Of a stretch of DNA of 51,334 nt, positions 35,431 to 44,516 are shown in pieces. Each line of letters starts with the position of its first letter. Within the stretch, counting starts at the first letter, position 1. The stretch covers positions 1-51,334 of the forward strand of contig JAKSTJ010000014.1 of NCBI GenBank assembly GCA_024402635.1, read 5' to 3'. A program made the translations under genes and the position numbers. Below the pieces are notes generated by a model. It ran no database searches, was not told the origin of the DNA, and saw only the letters and a program-made list of their open reading frames with translations. This DNA comes from Treponema sp. Lineage in GTDB: Bacteria > Spirochaetota > Spirochaetia > Treponematales > Treponemataceae.

Positions 35431-35601
35431 TTATTCTTCTACGATTGCAGATGTTGGACAAGATGCAGCACATGAACCGCAGCTGATACATTTGTCAGCA
35501 TCGATTTTGCGAGCGCCGTCTACTTCTGAAATAGCTTCTACAGGACAATCGCCTTCGCATGCTCCACAGTTTACACATTCATCAGTGATTTTAAATGCCA
35601 T
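35431..35601 (-). CDS. 2[4Fe-4S] ferredoxin
   Basis: A 56-residue electron carrier. It begins MAFKITDECVNCGACEGDCP and repeats the cluster motif as CISCGSCAASCP, two CxxCxxCxxxCP motifs holding two [4Fe-4S] clusters, as in clostridial ferredoxin. It would serve low-potential electron transfer (pyruvate:ferredoxin oxidoreductase, hydrogenase) in an anaerobe. AGGAG precedes the ATG and a terminator follows, so it is monocistronic. The G+C content is visibly higher than in neighbours, as expected for a highly expressed Cys/Ala-rich protein. Confidence 0.95.
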   Translation of the reverse strand: MAFKITDECVNCGACEGDCPVEAISEVDGARKIDADKCISCGSCAASCPTSAIVEE

Positions 35602-35698
35602 AGTGAACTCCTATAAATACAAATAAATGTAAGTTAATATTACAGTATTGATATATTTTTTGCAAATAAAATAGATAAAAGCTTATTTTTTCAAAAAA

Positions 35699-35726
35699 TT
35701 GAAAAAAATCCAAAGTAATATATAAT
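35699..35726 (+). promoter_or_regulatory. Promoter of deoC, apparently leaderless
   Basis: TTGAAA (35699-35704), 16 bases, perfect TATAAT (35721-35726). A start seven bases after the -10 falls on the ATG at 35734. No Shine-Dalgarno is present. An earlier ATG at 35725 overlaps the -10 box and so is unlikely to be transcribed. Confidence 0.6.
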
Positions 35727-35733
35727 GATTTTT

Positions 35734-36441
35734 ATGACTAGAAATGAAATAGGATCTTTAATTGATCATACAATTTTATCTCCTGACGCAGGAGAATCGG
35801 ATGTTTTAAGAATTTGTGATGAAGCAATAAAATATCAGTTTGCTTCTGTCTGTGTTAATTCTGTAAATGTTTCCCTTGTTTCTGAAAAATTGAAGGGAAG
35901 TGGTGTAAAAACCTGTACAGTTGTTGGATTTCCTTTAGGAGCAATGTCTACAAAATCAAAATCAGAAGAAACAAGAATAGCAGTAGATGATGGCGCTGAA
36001 GAAATTGATATGGTAATTAATATTGGTGCTGCAAAAGACGGAAAATATACAATCGTTGAAAATGATATTAAAGAAGTAGTAAAAGCTGCAAAGGAAGAAG
36101 GCAACAAACTTAATAAAACTGTTCTTGTAAAAGTTATTCTTGAAACCTGTCTTTTAACTGATGATGCAATTGTAAACTGCTGTATCTGTTCAAAAAATGC
36201 AGGAGCGGATTTTGTTAAAACTTCCACAGGATTTGCAACTCCAAAAGATAAAGATGGAAATCTTTTACCAAACGGTGCAACAGTTCATCATGTAGAATTA
36301 ATGAGAAAAACGGTTGGCAGTGAAATGGGAGTAAAAGCTTCTGGTGGAATAAGAAGTGCTGAAACTGCTATTGCTATGATAAATGCTGGTGCAAACAGGA
36401 TTGGAACTTCCAGCGGTGTAAAAATTGTTGAATCTTTTTAA
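35734..36441 (+). CDS. deoC: Deoxyribose-phosphate aldolase
   Basis: A 235-residue class I aldolase that splits 2-deoxyribose 5-phosphate to glyceraldehyde 3-phosphate and acetaldehyde in deoxynucleoside breakdown. Active-site residues are all present: D92 (EEIDMVINIG), the Schiff-base K162 (DFVKTSTGF) and K201 (VKASGGIR). It starts IGSLIDHTILSPDA like other family members. I prefer the ATG at 35734 (MTRNEIG) because an ATG nine bases earlier lies inside the -10 box. A bidirectional terminator follows. Confidence 0.95.
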   Translation: MTRNEIGSLIDHTILSPDAGESDVLRICDEAIKYQFASVCVNSVNVSLVSEKLKGSGVKTCTVVGFPLGAMSTKSKSEETRIAVDDGAEEIDMVINIGAAKDGKYTIVENDIKEVVKAAKEEGNKLNKTVLVKVILETCLLTDDAIVNCCICSKNAGADFVKTSTGFATPKDKDGNLLPNGATVHHVELMRKTVGSEMGVKASGGIRSAETAIAMINAGANRIGTSSGVKIVESF

Positions 36442-36460
36442 TATAAAAGATTGTTAAATA

Positions 36461-36500
36461 AAAAAAGCTGATTACATTTTGTTTTGTAATCAGCTTTTTT
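36461..36500. terminator. Bidirectional terminator between deoC and greA
   Basis: AAAAAAGCTGATTACA (36461-36476) and TGTAATCAGCTTTTTT (36485-36500) form a perfect 16-bp stem with A and T runs on either side, so it serves both convergent genes. Confidence 0.9.
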
Positions 36501-36514
36501 TTGCTAAAACAGAA

Positions 36515-39259
36515 TTAGTTCATTTCAGCCTTTTTAATTTCTTTAACAGTTAATCTGTATTTTTTATCTGTAACTGTAATTGTTCTTGTTTCTCCAACTT
36601 TCATGTCAAGGATTCCGTTTCCAAGTGGTGAAAGGTAAGAAATAACTTTGTTATCAGGATCTGATTCCCAAGGTCCAAGAATTGTATATGTAACAGTTTC
36701 TTTTGTATCTTCGTCCAAAAGTGTAGCAACTGTACCGAAAGAAATCATTGCAGTAGTTGATGTAGAAGGATCGAATACTGTAGCACGGTTTAATTCGTTC
36801 TGGAGCTGTTTTAACTGGAGGTTTAAAGCATGCTGTTTTTCTTTTGCAGATTTGTATTCCTGGTTTTCTTTCAAGTCACCTTTTTCACGTGCTTCTGAAA
36901 TATCTTTTGCATTTTCAGGAATTTCAACATTCTGAAGTCTTTCAAGTTCTGCTTTCTTTTCAATAAGTTTTTTATTTGTAACAAGCATTCCTTTTGGTTT
37001 AGTAGATTTTTCTTCGCTGGCAACTGTACGGAATACAAAGTCAGGATATTTATCAAGAATTTTGCTTCTTAACTGAGCTTTGTAGTCAAGAATATTATCT
37101 TCAGTTCCATCAAGAATAGTTTCGTTAAGATCATCAAGTGGTGTGTAAAGTTTTGTAACTCTTTCTTTAGAACCATCGTCTGCGAAAATATAATTGTACA
37201 GATATTCATCGTTGAAAAGTAAATCAAAGATTGTTTTCTGGATTTTCTTGTTATCTGTTGAATTTACGTGATTATCAATTTCTTTCTGTGTAAGTTCAAG
37301 AATCTTGATAAGAGTAATCAACTGTTTTTCAAAAGAAATTCCTGCTGTTTTATACCATTCTTCGTTCTGACAGTTTTTGAAGAAGTAAATAACTGTATCG
37401 CGATATGCTTTGCAATCATCATAACTTGTTCTTACAAGCTGCTGAACATCTGCAGTATAACCGCCGGAAATTAAATCTGTAAGAAGTGCTGAACCTAATA
37501 CAGTAGGGAAGAGTGAAATATATTCATTGTTCCAGTCTGGTAACATTTTAATACATTCAAGGAAATCTTTTCTCAATGATGTATTTTTTGTGTCTTTTAA
37601 CAATGTATAAACAGTTTTTGGATCTGGATCATGAAGTCTTCCGTAAATTTCAGCAAATGTTACATTTGAAGGATTTTCAAACTGATTTGCATAAGCTGCT
37701 GTAACTGCTCTTACTACTAAATAAGATGCAACTACCTGTTCATCAACTTTATTTACAGCCTTAAGATAATTTGCAAAGTAAGAATACATTTCTTCAAACA
37801 ATTCGTTATTTTTGTCTGTAAGATCGTTGTTAAGATACTTCATGAAAATATCAACTCTGTTAAAGAACTGTTTCTGAGCTTTAAATTCAGTAACAAGTTT
37901 TTCTTCAGTAGTAATTTCATTTTCACGAACAGTGTATGTATTTACTTCATCTGTAACAGGTGCGAATGTTGGATCATTTTCAAGAATTTTCTTTGCAGAA
38001 GTATTCCAAGATGTCCATTCACTCTGAGAAAGAATAGAAGGTACTAATTCAGCCTTGATTCTCTTAATGTCACATTTGTTATCATAACTCTTGATAATGA
38101 TTTTAAGAGTTTCTTCTCTGTTTTCTTTTACGTATTTAGTTAATTCTTCTTTTGTTTTAGTAGCTTTTAAAACCCAGATGTGATTTTTTGGAAGAGGTTT
38201 AAGAGCTGTAACTGCCATTTTTAATGACATTTCACGTTTTCCGTTTACTCTACCAAAGTTGATTGTAAGTGTATCTTTTTCAAGTTTAATAATACGTCCT
38301 ACAGCCCAGCTTGAGTGGAATACGTATGAACCTTTGTCGAAAGCAATATGTTTTTCAAAGTCATTGATTGCTTCAAATACGTTTCTGTAATTTGCAGTAA
38401 GGTTTGATGATTTGATGTATTCTTCAAGATGACTGTGAGAAGCATATTTACCTCTGTAACAGTCTGTGATTTCTTTTCTTGCCCAGATATCTTTTGGTTC
38501 AACTTCAAGATTCTGTTTCAAAATATCAATTGCAACATCCCATTTCTGATTGTCTTTATACCATGTATAAAGTTCCTGCATTAATGTTGTAGTTTTATAT
38601 TCACCAAAAGTTTTGGAAATTTTTCTGCAGAGAGAATTGAAGAAGTCAATCTGTTCTGGAATTTCCTGTACTAATTTTGTCCAGGCATCTTTTGTAGCAT
38701 TGTAATTTCCGATTTTGATGTATCTGAGGATTGTTTTCTTAAAATATTCAATTGCTGTTTCCTTGTCACCAATTGCTTCATAGTGTTCAGCAAGTGTTTT
38801 AGCAAGATCAGCTTCGTCTAAGTCAATACGAACGATTTTTGCATATAATTCCCAGTATTTTTCGTTGTTTTCTGCAAGATAGCTGTTTGCAAGAGTTCTT
38901 AATGCAAATTTGTTGTTCTGGTCATCTGCGAGAATTGTATCGCAAAGGTAGTGAACAATTGCTTCTTTGTGGTTTTTCTGGAAAATATCAACAAGAGTTT
39001 CCAGGTTGGAGTTATCAATACCGTTTTTCTGGAGATTAAAAATACCAGCAAGGTAAAGTGCAATGATACTGTCTTTTGAATGAGACAAATGTTCTTCACA
39101 AATTTCCTGAATTTCATCAGCGCAATTTTCTGCGTGTGCCTTTTCAACAATGTCTGTCAATTCTTTAAGGTCATTCTGTGTATAACCGCTGATTGTTGCT
39201 CTTGTCCAAGTTTCTTCTTTGAGCATGTCCTGAACTGACTGAACTAAATTTTCTGACAT
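36515..39259 (-). CDS. greA: Transcription elongation factor GreA with long N-terminal helical-repeat region
   Basis: The last 156 residues (about 759-914) are a complete GreA: coiled coil with the acidic tip DISEAREKGDLKENQEY, and the C-terminal domain ending ..KKYRLTVKEIKKAE. GreA enters the RNA polymerase channel and triggers cleavage of backtracked RNA. Ahead of it are some 750 residues absent from usual 158-residue GreA: helical, TPR-like repeats (1-300), a small beta domain (about 310-365, GSYVFHSSWAVGRI) resembling a CarD/Tudor-type barrel, and further helical repeats. I recall such long GreA proteins in Treponema and Borrelia. AGGAG precedes the ATG at 39259. The TPR gene upstream is 47 bases away and probably co-transcribed. 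Confidence 0.93.
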   Translation of the reverse strand: MSENLVQSVQDMLKEETWTRATISGYTQNDLKELTDIVEKAHAENCADEIQEICEEHLSHSKDSIIALYLAGIFNLQKNGIDNSNLETLVDIFQKNHKEAIVHYLCDTILADDQNNKFALRTLANSYLAENNEKYWELYAKIVRIDLDEADLAKTLAEHYEAIGDKETAIEYFKKTILRYIKIGNYNATKDAWTKLVQEIPEQIDFFNSLCRKISKTFGEYKTTTLMQELYTWYKDNQKWDVAIDILKQNLEVEPKDIWARKEITDCYRGKYASHSHLEEYIKSSNLTANYRNVFEAINDFEKHIAFDKGSYVFHSSWAVGRIIKLEKDTLTINFGRVNGKREMSLKMAVTALKPLPKNHIWVLKATKTKEELTKYVKENREETLKIIIKSYDNKCDIKRIKAELVPSILSQSEWTSWNTSAKKILENDPTFAPVTDEVNTYTVRENEITTEEKLVTEFKAQKQFFNRVDIFMKYLNNDLTDKNNELFEEMYSYFANYLKAVNKVDEQVVASYLVVRAVTAAYANQFENPSNVTFAEIYGRLHDPDPKTVYTLLKDTKNTSLRKDFLECIKMLPDWNNEYISLFPTVLGSALLTDLISGGYTADVQQLVRTSYDDCKAYRDTVIYFFKNCQNEEWYKTAGISFEKQLITLIKILELTQKEIDNHVNSTDNKKIQKTIFDLLFNDEYLYNYIFADDGSKERVTKLYTPLDDLNETILDGTEDNILDYKAQLRSKILDKYPDFVFRTVASEEKSTKPKGMLVTNKKLIEKKAELERLQNVEIPENAKDISEAREKGDLKENQEYKSAKEKQHALNLQLKQLQNELNRATVFDPSTSTTAMISFGTVATLLDEDTKETVTYTILGPWESDPDNKVISYLSPLGNGILDMKVGETRTITVTDKKYRLTVKEIKKAEMN

Positions 39260-39306
39260 AATAACTCCTATGATTTAATTTTCTTTATTCCACAAATAAT
39301 CCGGAT

Positions 39307-40257
39307 TTACTTTATATATTCCTCGTAAATTCCCTGATCCCATAAACACATTTTATTTTTTAACTCATTGATTGCTTTCATATTTTCTTCCTGATGAAGA
39401 TTATAGAAATCAATCAGTCTTAAGGCGTAATTAAACAGTCGAGGGATTAGAATTTTTTTGTTACACGATGGATCTTTAAATTCATTTTCCATAGCGTAAA
39501 AATCAATCTTAATTTTACTCAAATCGTTTGATTCAATGTCTCTTGTGATATTGAAAACTCTGTAAATACTTCCAAATACAGGAATCCAATAAAGCAGTTC
39601 GCGACCTGAATAGCCTTTTTCCCGGGTTTTCTTTATAAGATTTTTAATTAATTCTGAATCAAGAAATGTGATATCAATTGATTCCGGGTCAATAAAAAAT
39701 GCTTCTCTAAATAAAACCTTTGATTTTCGTTCTTCTCCACACAAAGCATAACAGTCTGCTAATTCAGCAATTATTGATGCTGCATTTATTTTATTTCGCT
39801 GACAAATATCATTTGCTTCTACAAGACATACTCTGGCATTGTTGTAATTACCGATTTCTTTGTAGCAAATTCCTGCACCACGATAGATTTCTATTTTTTT
39901 AACGAAATCACGTTCATCAAGAAGTTGTGTGTAAAGCTGAAGGGCTGACGAGAAAAATCCAATCTGCATTGCAGTTAATGCCGGAATGTAAACAGGTGTT
40001 TTTACTCGCTGTAAAAAACTCTGGAAAATTTTCCATTCAGGAAGAATTCTTTGACTTCGTTCAAAAGGATCTTGAATTGTTCTAAGTCTTTTTGTTATGT
40101 CGATCCAGAAAGTGCAGCAACGGTTTGTAAAAGTAAGTTCTTTTGAATCTAAATCCTGTTCATACAGGGAAGATACCATCTCTTGAGCCCGGAAAGGATT
40201 TCCTTCTTCAAGAAGTTTGAGAACCTCTTTTATGCCAGTTTCTGTTTTAGTTTTCAT
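39307..40257 (-). CDS. TPR-type helical protein, unknown role
   Basis: A 316-residue cytoplasmic protein made mostly of helix pairs. TPR-like units are readable at about 118-150 (IYRGAGICYKEIGNYNNARV) and 158-190 (ASIIAELADCYALCGEERKS). The C-terminal part (WIPVFGSIYRVFNITRD) is not repeat-like. The symbol and function are unknown. It is immediately upstream of the giant greA gene and probably in the same transcript, so a role with that protein's helical-repeat region is conceivable. A promoter lies 13 bases upstream, with a short leader holding AAGG. Confidence 0.75.
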   Translation of the reverse strand: MKTKTETGIKEVLKLLEEGNPFRAQEMVSSLYEQDLDSKELTFTNRCCTFWIDITKRLRTIQDPFERSQRILPEWKIFQSFLQRVKTPVYIPALTAMQIGFFSSALQLYTQLLDERDFVKKIEIYRGAGICYKEIGNYNNARVCLVEANDICQRNKINAASIIAELADCYALCGEERKSKVLFREAFFIDPESIDITFLDSELIKNLIKKTREKGYSGRELLYWIPVFGSIYRVFNITRDIESNDLSKIKIDFYAMENEFKDPSCNKKILIPRLFNYALRLIDFYNLHQEENMKAINELKNKMCLWDQGIYEEYIK

Positions 40258-40269
40258 AGCCTTATTTTT

Positions 40270-40298
40270 ACTATATAAAACTTTGTTATTTTAATCAA
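40270..40298 (-). promoter_or_regulatory. Promoter for the TPR-greA unit
   Basis: Minus strand: TTGATT (40293-40298), 17 bases, TATAGT (40270-40275). The predicted leader is only a few bases long and includes AAGG. Confidence 0.55.
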
Positions 40299-40423
40299 TC
40301 CAAAATATATAAAATTTAGTTATAAAGGGGGTAAAGTTTATATACTGAAACTAATAATCTGTCAAGAGAAATTTAAATAAAATTTTATTTTGAGGATTTT
40401 TAACATTGTTTCTACTATATTAA

Positions 40424-40452
40424 TTGAATTATTAAAGTAAATCGTTTATTAT
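40424..40452 (+). promoter_or_regulatory. Promoter of rpe, near-leaderless
   Basis: TTGAAT (40424-40429), 17 bases, TATTAT (40447-40452). The ATG at 40463 is ten bases after the -10 box and there is no Shine-Dalgarno. Confidence 0.55.
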
Positions 40453-40462
40453 GTAAGATACA

Positions 40463-41095
40463 ATGAAATTTCCAGTATTAGCACCGTCTTTACTTTCTGC
40501 AGATTTTTCTAATCTTGCAGAAGCATTAAGACTTATCGAAGAAAATAACGGTTCTGTCGTACATATTGACGTTATGGATGGTCAATTTGTTCCAGAAATT
40601 ACTTATGGACAGCCTGTTGTAAGGTCAATCAGAAAATGTACAAAGCTTCCTTTTGATGTTCATCTTATGGTTGAAAATCCTGAAAATCAGATAAATGCAT
40701 TTGCAGATGCAGGAGCTGATTGGATTACTTTTCATATTGAAGCAACTGCTCATGCACACAGATTGATTCAAATGATTCATGAAAAGGGTAAGAAAGCCGG
40801 AATTGCAATATGTCCTGCTACACCAGTTTCTGCTTTAAGTGAAATTCTTCAATGTGTAGATCTGGTTCTTGTAATGTCTGTAAATCCAGGTTGGGGTGGT
40901 CAGGTACTTATTCCATCTTGTGTAAAGAAAATTGAAGAATTAAAGAAAATTAAAAATGAAAATGGCTATAACTATATGATTTCAGTTGATGGTGGTGTTA
41001 ATCCAAAAACTGTTGCTTCAGTGGTTGATGCAGGTGCTGATGTAGTTGTATCAGGTTCATCATTCTTTAATGGTTCATTAAACTGGAATTATTAA
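40463..41095 (+). CDS. rpe: Ribulose-phosphate 3-epimerase
   Basis: A 210-residue TIM-barrel enzyme of the pentose phosphate pathway, interconverting ribulose 5-phosphate and xylulose 5-phosphate. Metal and catalytic motifs are present: LAPSLLSADFSNL, VVHIDVMDGQFVPE, FDVHLMVENP, VMSVNPGWGGQ and SVDGGVNPKT. Length is typical. No ribosome site precedes the ATG. The secreted coiled-coil gene begins 23 bases later, with its own GGAG, so both probably share this promoter. Confidence 0.96.
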   Translation: MKFPVLAPSLLSADFSNLAEALRLIEENNGSVVHIDVMDGQFVPEITYGQPVVRSIRKCTKLPFDVHLMVENPENQINAFADAGADWITFHIEATAHAHRLIQMIHEKGKKAGIAICPATPVSALSEILQCVDLVLVMSVNPGWGGQVLIPSCVKKIEELKKIKNENGYNYMISVDGGVNPKTVASVVDAGADVVVSGSSFFNGSLNWNY

Positions 41096-41118
41096 GTCTA
41101 CATTTTGCAGGAGTGCTC

Positions 41119-42906
41119 ATGAACATTCTGAATAAGCTTAAAAAAATTTTTATTATTGCCATTGTTTCTCTTTCTGCTGAAGTTTTTGCTTCTGAAGGTG
41201 GAATTCTTTCTTTTGCAGAGGGGTGTGGTGCTTATTCAAAAGGAGACTGGAATTCTGCTGTTTTCTTGCTGAGAAAAGCTGTAACTTATCCGGAAAATGA
41301 AAATCCTGATGTTTATTATATGCTCATTACTGCTGAAGTTAATTCAGATGATTGTTCTTCCGCTTTAGCTGATTGTGATTTTTTTCTGAATAATTTCAAC
41401 GATTCTCTTTATACCGAAAGAATCAGATACTTAAAGGGTAAACTTTTATATAAACTTGGTGATTATGAAAATGCAGTGGTTGCATTAAGTGATTTTTGTC
41501 ATCAGAATCCAAGTCATGAATTGTATCCTTCTGCTTTGTATTATATTGCTGAATCACTTTTTGCTGATTATAAGTATGATGAAGCAGCTCCAATATATGA
41601 AACAATTGTCACAAAATATCCGGAAAATGATAAAGTTCCTGCTTCTCAGTTTAGAATTGAAAGTATTGCTCAGCATGCACGAGAAGAAAAACTTTTATAT
41701 CTTTTAAAACAGACTGGTGAAGAATATCTTGCTGCTAAAGAAGATTATGAACGCCAGTTAAAATATTTTAATGCTGATGATGTTTCTGCAACTAAAGAAC
41801 AACTGGAAGGTTCTCTTGCCAGTCTGGAAGAAAGTGAACAGAAAAATCTTGAACTTCAGGAACAGATTGCTGATTTAGAAAAACAGCTGGAAAATCTACA
41901 GATTTCTCTTGAAAATCGTGAAAATGAATATATTCAGGAAAAAGAGCGTCTGAATGCTGAACATGAAGCAGAAAAGGAAAAACAGGCATCAGATTCTAAT
42001 GAAGAAACTCAACGGCTTATTGCAGAATTTCAGGCAGAAAAAGATAAATTAAATCTTGAATTACAGAATGAACGTGAAAAAAATGCAGAAATGCTGGCTT
42101 TGGAAAAAGAAAGAAATGAAAATGCATTGGCTGCAGAACGTGAAAAAAATGAAGCAGAACTGGAAGCTGAACGAAAGAAAAGTGAATCTGATTTAGCAAA
42201 CGAAAGATTACGTATTGAAGAAGAACTGGCTGCTGAAAAAAAGAAGCTGGAAGATCAGTATTTAGATGAACTGCAGAAACTTGAAGATCAGCTTGCTGAG
42301 GAACGGGCAAAATATGAGGCTATTCTTGCAGAAGAAATGAAAAAACTTGAAGCCGAAAGAGCTAAATACGAAGAAGAAATTGCTGCTCAAAAGGCTTTGC
42401 TTGATTCTGAAATGCAGGAAAAAGAAATAGAATTATTACGTCAGTTAGAACAGGAACGAAAGGAAAGAGAAGCTCTGGAGCAGAAGAAAATTGAAGATGA
42501 AGCTGCTTTACGTGCTCTTCTGGAATCAGAAAAGTTAAAAAATGAAAATCTTGCAACAGAACAGCAACAGAGAGAAGAAGAATTAAAAGCTGAACAGTTG
42601 AAGCGGGAAGAAGAAATAAAAGCAGAACGGGAAAGGAGAGAAGCTGAGTTGAAAGCCCAGCAGTTACAGAGAGAAGAAGCTTTGAAAGCAGAACTGGAAG
42701 CTGAAAAAAATAAACGTGAAGAAGAGATTGAAGCTCAACGTAAAGAAATTGAAAAAGAAAATGACCGTCTTTCAAAAGAAATTGAAGAAAAACGTGCCTT
42801 AATCGAGAAAGAATTACAGCGTCGAAAAGAAGCTGAAATTGAAACATTAAAACAGATGAAAGAAAAAGCCCAACTTATTCAGGATATGCTTGATTCTGGA
42901 AAATAG
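41119..42906 (+). CDS. Secreted TPR plus long coiled-coil protein
   Basis: An exported protein of 595 residues. The start at ATG 41119 has GCAGGAG five bases upstream and gives a signal peptide ending near EVFAS; an earlier in-frame GTG at 41113 overlaps the ribosome site. Residues 25-200 are TPR units (GDWNSAVFLLRKAV, GDYENAVVALSDF, YDEAAPIYETIVTKYPENDK), of the type in periplasmic BamD/CpoB-like proteins. From about 210 to the end it is one uninterrupted charged coiled coil, rich in E, K, A, L and R, with many heptads starting AEREKNEAELEAER. Expected in the periplasm as an elongated rod. I do not recognise a named family. Confidence 0.75.
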   Translation: MNILNKLKKIFIIAIVSLSAEVFASEGGILSFAEGCGAYSKGDWNSAVFLLRKAVTYPENENPDVYYMLITAEVNSDDCSSALADCDFFLNNFNDSLYTERIRYLKGKLLYKLGDYENAVVALSDFCHQNPSHELYPSALYYIAESLFADYKYDEAAPIYETIVTKYPENDKVPASQFRIESIAQHAREEKLLYLLKQTGEEYLAAKEDYERQLKYFNADDVSATKEQLEGSLASLEESEQKNLELQEQIADLEKQLENLQISLENRENEYIQEKERLNAEHEAEKEKQASDSNEETQRLIAEFQAEKDKLNLELQNEREKNAEMLALEKERNENALAAEREKNEAELEAERKKSESDLANERLRIEEELAAEKKKLEDQYLDELQKLEDQLAEERAKYEAILAEEMKKLEAERAKYEEEIAAQKALLDSEMQEKEIELLRQLEQERKEREALEQKKIEDEAALRALLESEKLKNENLATEQQQREEELKAEQLKREEEIKAERERREAELKAQQLQREEALKAELEAEKNKREEEIEAQRKEIEKENDRLSKEIEEKRALIEKELQRRKEAEIETLKQMKEKAQLIQDMLDSGK

Positions 42907-42938
42907 GGAAATACAAATATATTAGCTGAGAGGATTTT

Positions 42939-44513
42939 ATGAAAAAGGTAATTAAAGTTTTATCGTTATTGTTAGTTACTGTATTTCTTACAGGAACAAT
43001 TTTATCCTGCAAATCATCAAATGTTGCTGCTGATGGAACAGAATTAAGTTCAAAAGAGGCTGAAAAAGTTTTAAAGGCTCAAAAAGAAGAAGATGCTAAA
43101 GCTGCAAAAGAAGCAAAGGAAGAAGCAAAACGAGCCGCTGAAGCTGCAAAAGAAGCTGCAAGAAATCAGTCTGCAGAAGAAAAGGCTGCCTTGAAAGCTG
43201 CTGAAAAAGCAAGAAAAGAGGAAGAAAAAATTCAGGCTGCGGAAGCAAAAAAACGTGCTGAAGAAGAAAAAAGAAATTTTGCAGGATTTGGCGATACTGC
43301 AGAACTGGATGAATTTGAAGAAATTTTTGGAATTGTAAAATTTTATGTAAATCCAAAACGAGGAACTTTCAATATTGCAATTATTGATGAAGATGGAAAA
43401 ACTCGTCCGGTTTTGTCAAATTTAAACGAATATAATTCAACCTCATTCTACTTAAGAAAAGATTCCAGAATCATTAAATTGAATCAGGATTTAGGTATTC
43501 GAAGAGCTGCAAGAAAAACAAAAAATGGTATTCAGATTGCATACCAGCTGGATAATTTAGCTTTTGTCCTTCTTGATTTTGAATGTTTTAATTCAGTCCA
43601 AGATGGAGTTGTAGATTCAATAAAAGTAACCTCAACTGTAAAAAGTTTATATAAGTCAAAAGCTGATTTTGATTTAAAAGTTGTAATGGATACAGTTCTT
43701 GGAGAGACTAATAAAGTTCATTTTTATAAATATGATGGTTCTTCTATCAAAAATGAAATCGAAATTCACGAAATGAAAGAATTACCATGGTTCGTTTCAA
43801 AGAATTCTACAGGTGCACTTCAGTTCCTGTTTACTGGTTTTGATACAACTCCTATTAAAGAAGTTTCAATTGCCAGTTTCTCTACTTTGGAAACAAAATT
43901 CTGGGAACCTGATTTAAAATCATATAGAAGTTTTGATACAATTCAGTCTTATAATAATTCCGGTGTAGCTGCGATCTGGCAGAAACATAGAATTAATACA
44001 AATGAATCTTTCTCAGAAGTATTCTATCTTTCTCTTTCAACAAGTGATAAAAATCCTACTGGTGATGTTTATATTGATGCAAACAGTAAAGAAAAACTTG
44101 TTCGTGAAGAAGCTGAGAAAGCTGAACAGGAAGTAATTGCTGCAATAAAACCTGTAACTCCAGAAAAACCTGAAGAAACAGAAGCAAAACCTCAGGAACC
44201 TGTTACTACAGAACCTGGAAAAATGCAGTCAAGAGAAACAAGTATTGGTAAAGGTATAAAGAATCATACAAAAACATCAAGACTTAAGAGTGGTGTAACA
44301 ACTGTTCCTGGTAAAAAGCCTGTCGTTGTTGTTGATAATGGTTCTGAAACCGTTACTATTGAAGTTACTCCAGAAAAATTATCTCAAGAATATATTCAGA
44401 AATTGCTTGATAGAATTTCAGAAATTGAAAAATCAGGTCATCAGGTTAATCGTGAAGAATTAATCAAATTAAATGCTGAACTCGACGCAATTCTTGAATA
44501 TTTACGGAAATAA
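42939..44513 (+). CDS. Lipoprotein with Ala/Lys/Glu-rich stalk, unknown domain
   Basis: A 524-residue lipoprotein (MKKVIKVLSLLLVTVFLTGTILSC, lipid Cys24). After the lipid anchor comes an A/K/E-rich helical stalk (about 38-105), then a folded region of about 260 residues (FAGFGDTAELDEFEEIFGIV to TSDKNPTGDVYID) that appears beta-rich and that I do not recognise, then a Pro/Glu-rich linker and a C-terminal helix pair. Ribosome site GAGAGG. It stands between the secreted coiled-coil protein and a TPR membrane protein, with gaps of 32 and 3 bases, so the three probably form one envelope unit. Confidence 0.7.
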   Translation: MKKVIKVLSLLLVTVFLTGTILSCKSSNVAADGTELSSKEAEKVLKAQKEEDAKAAKEAKEEAKRAAEAAKEAARNQSAEEKAALKAAEKARKEEEKIQAAEAKKRAEEEKRNFAGFGDTAELDEFEEIFGIVKFYVNPKRGTFNIAIIDEDGKTRPVLSNLNEYNSTSFYLRKDSRIIKLNQDLGIRRAARKTKNGIQIAYQLDNLAFVLLDFECFNSVQDGVVDSIKVTSTVKSLYKSKADFDLKVVMDTVLGETNKVHFYKYDGSSIKNEIEIHEMKELPWFVSKNSTGALQFLFTGFDTTPIKEVSIASFSTLETKFWEPDLKSYRSFDTIQSYNNSGVAAIWQKHRINTNESFSEVFYLSLSTSDKNPTGDVYIDANSKEKLVREEAEKAEQEVIAAIKPVTPEKPEETEAKPQEPVTTEPGKMQSRETSIGKGIKNHTKTSRLKSGVTTVPGKKPVVVVDNGSETVTIEVTPEKLSQEYIQKLLDRISEIEKSGHQVNREELIKLNAELDAILEYLRK

Positions 44514-44516
44514 AAA

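Noticed and set aside
42362..42847. Long minus-strand open frame opposite the coiled-coil gene
   Set aside because: An artefact of the biased GAA/AAA/CAG codons of the coiled coil; no ribosome site and low-complexity Leu/Phe/Gln translation.
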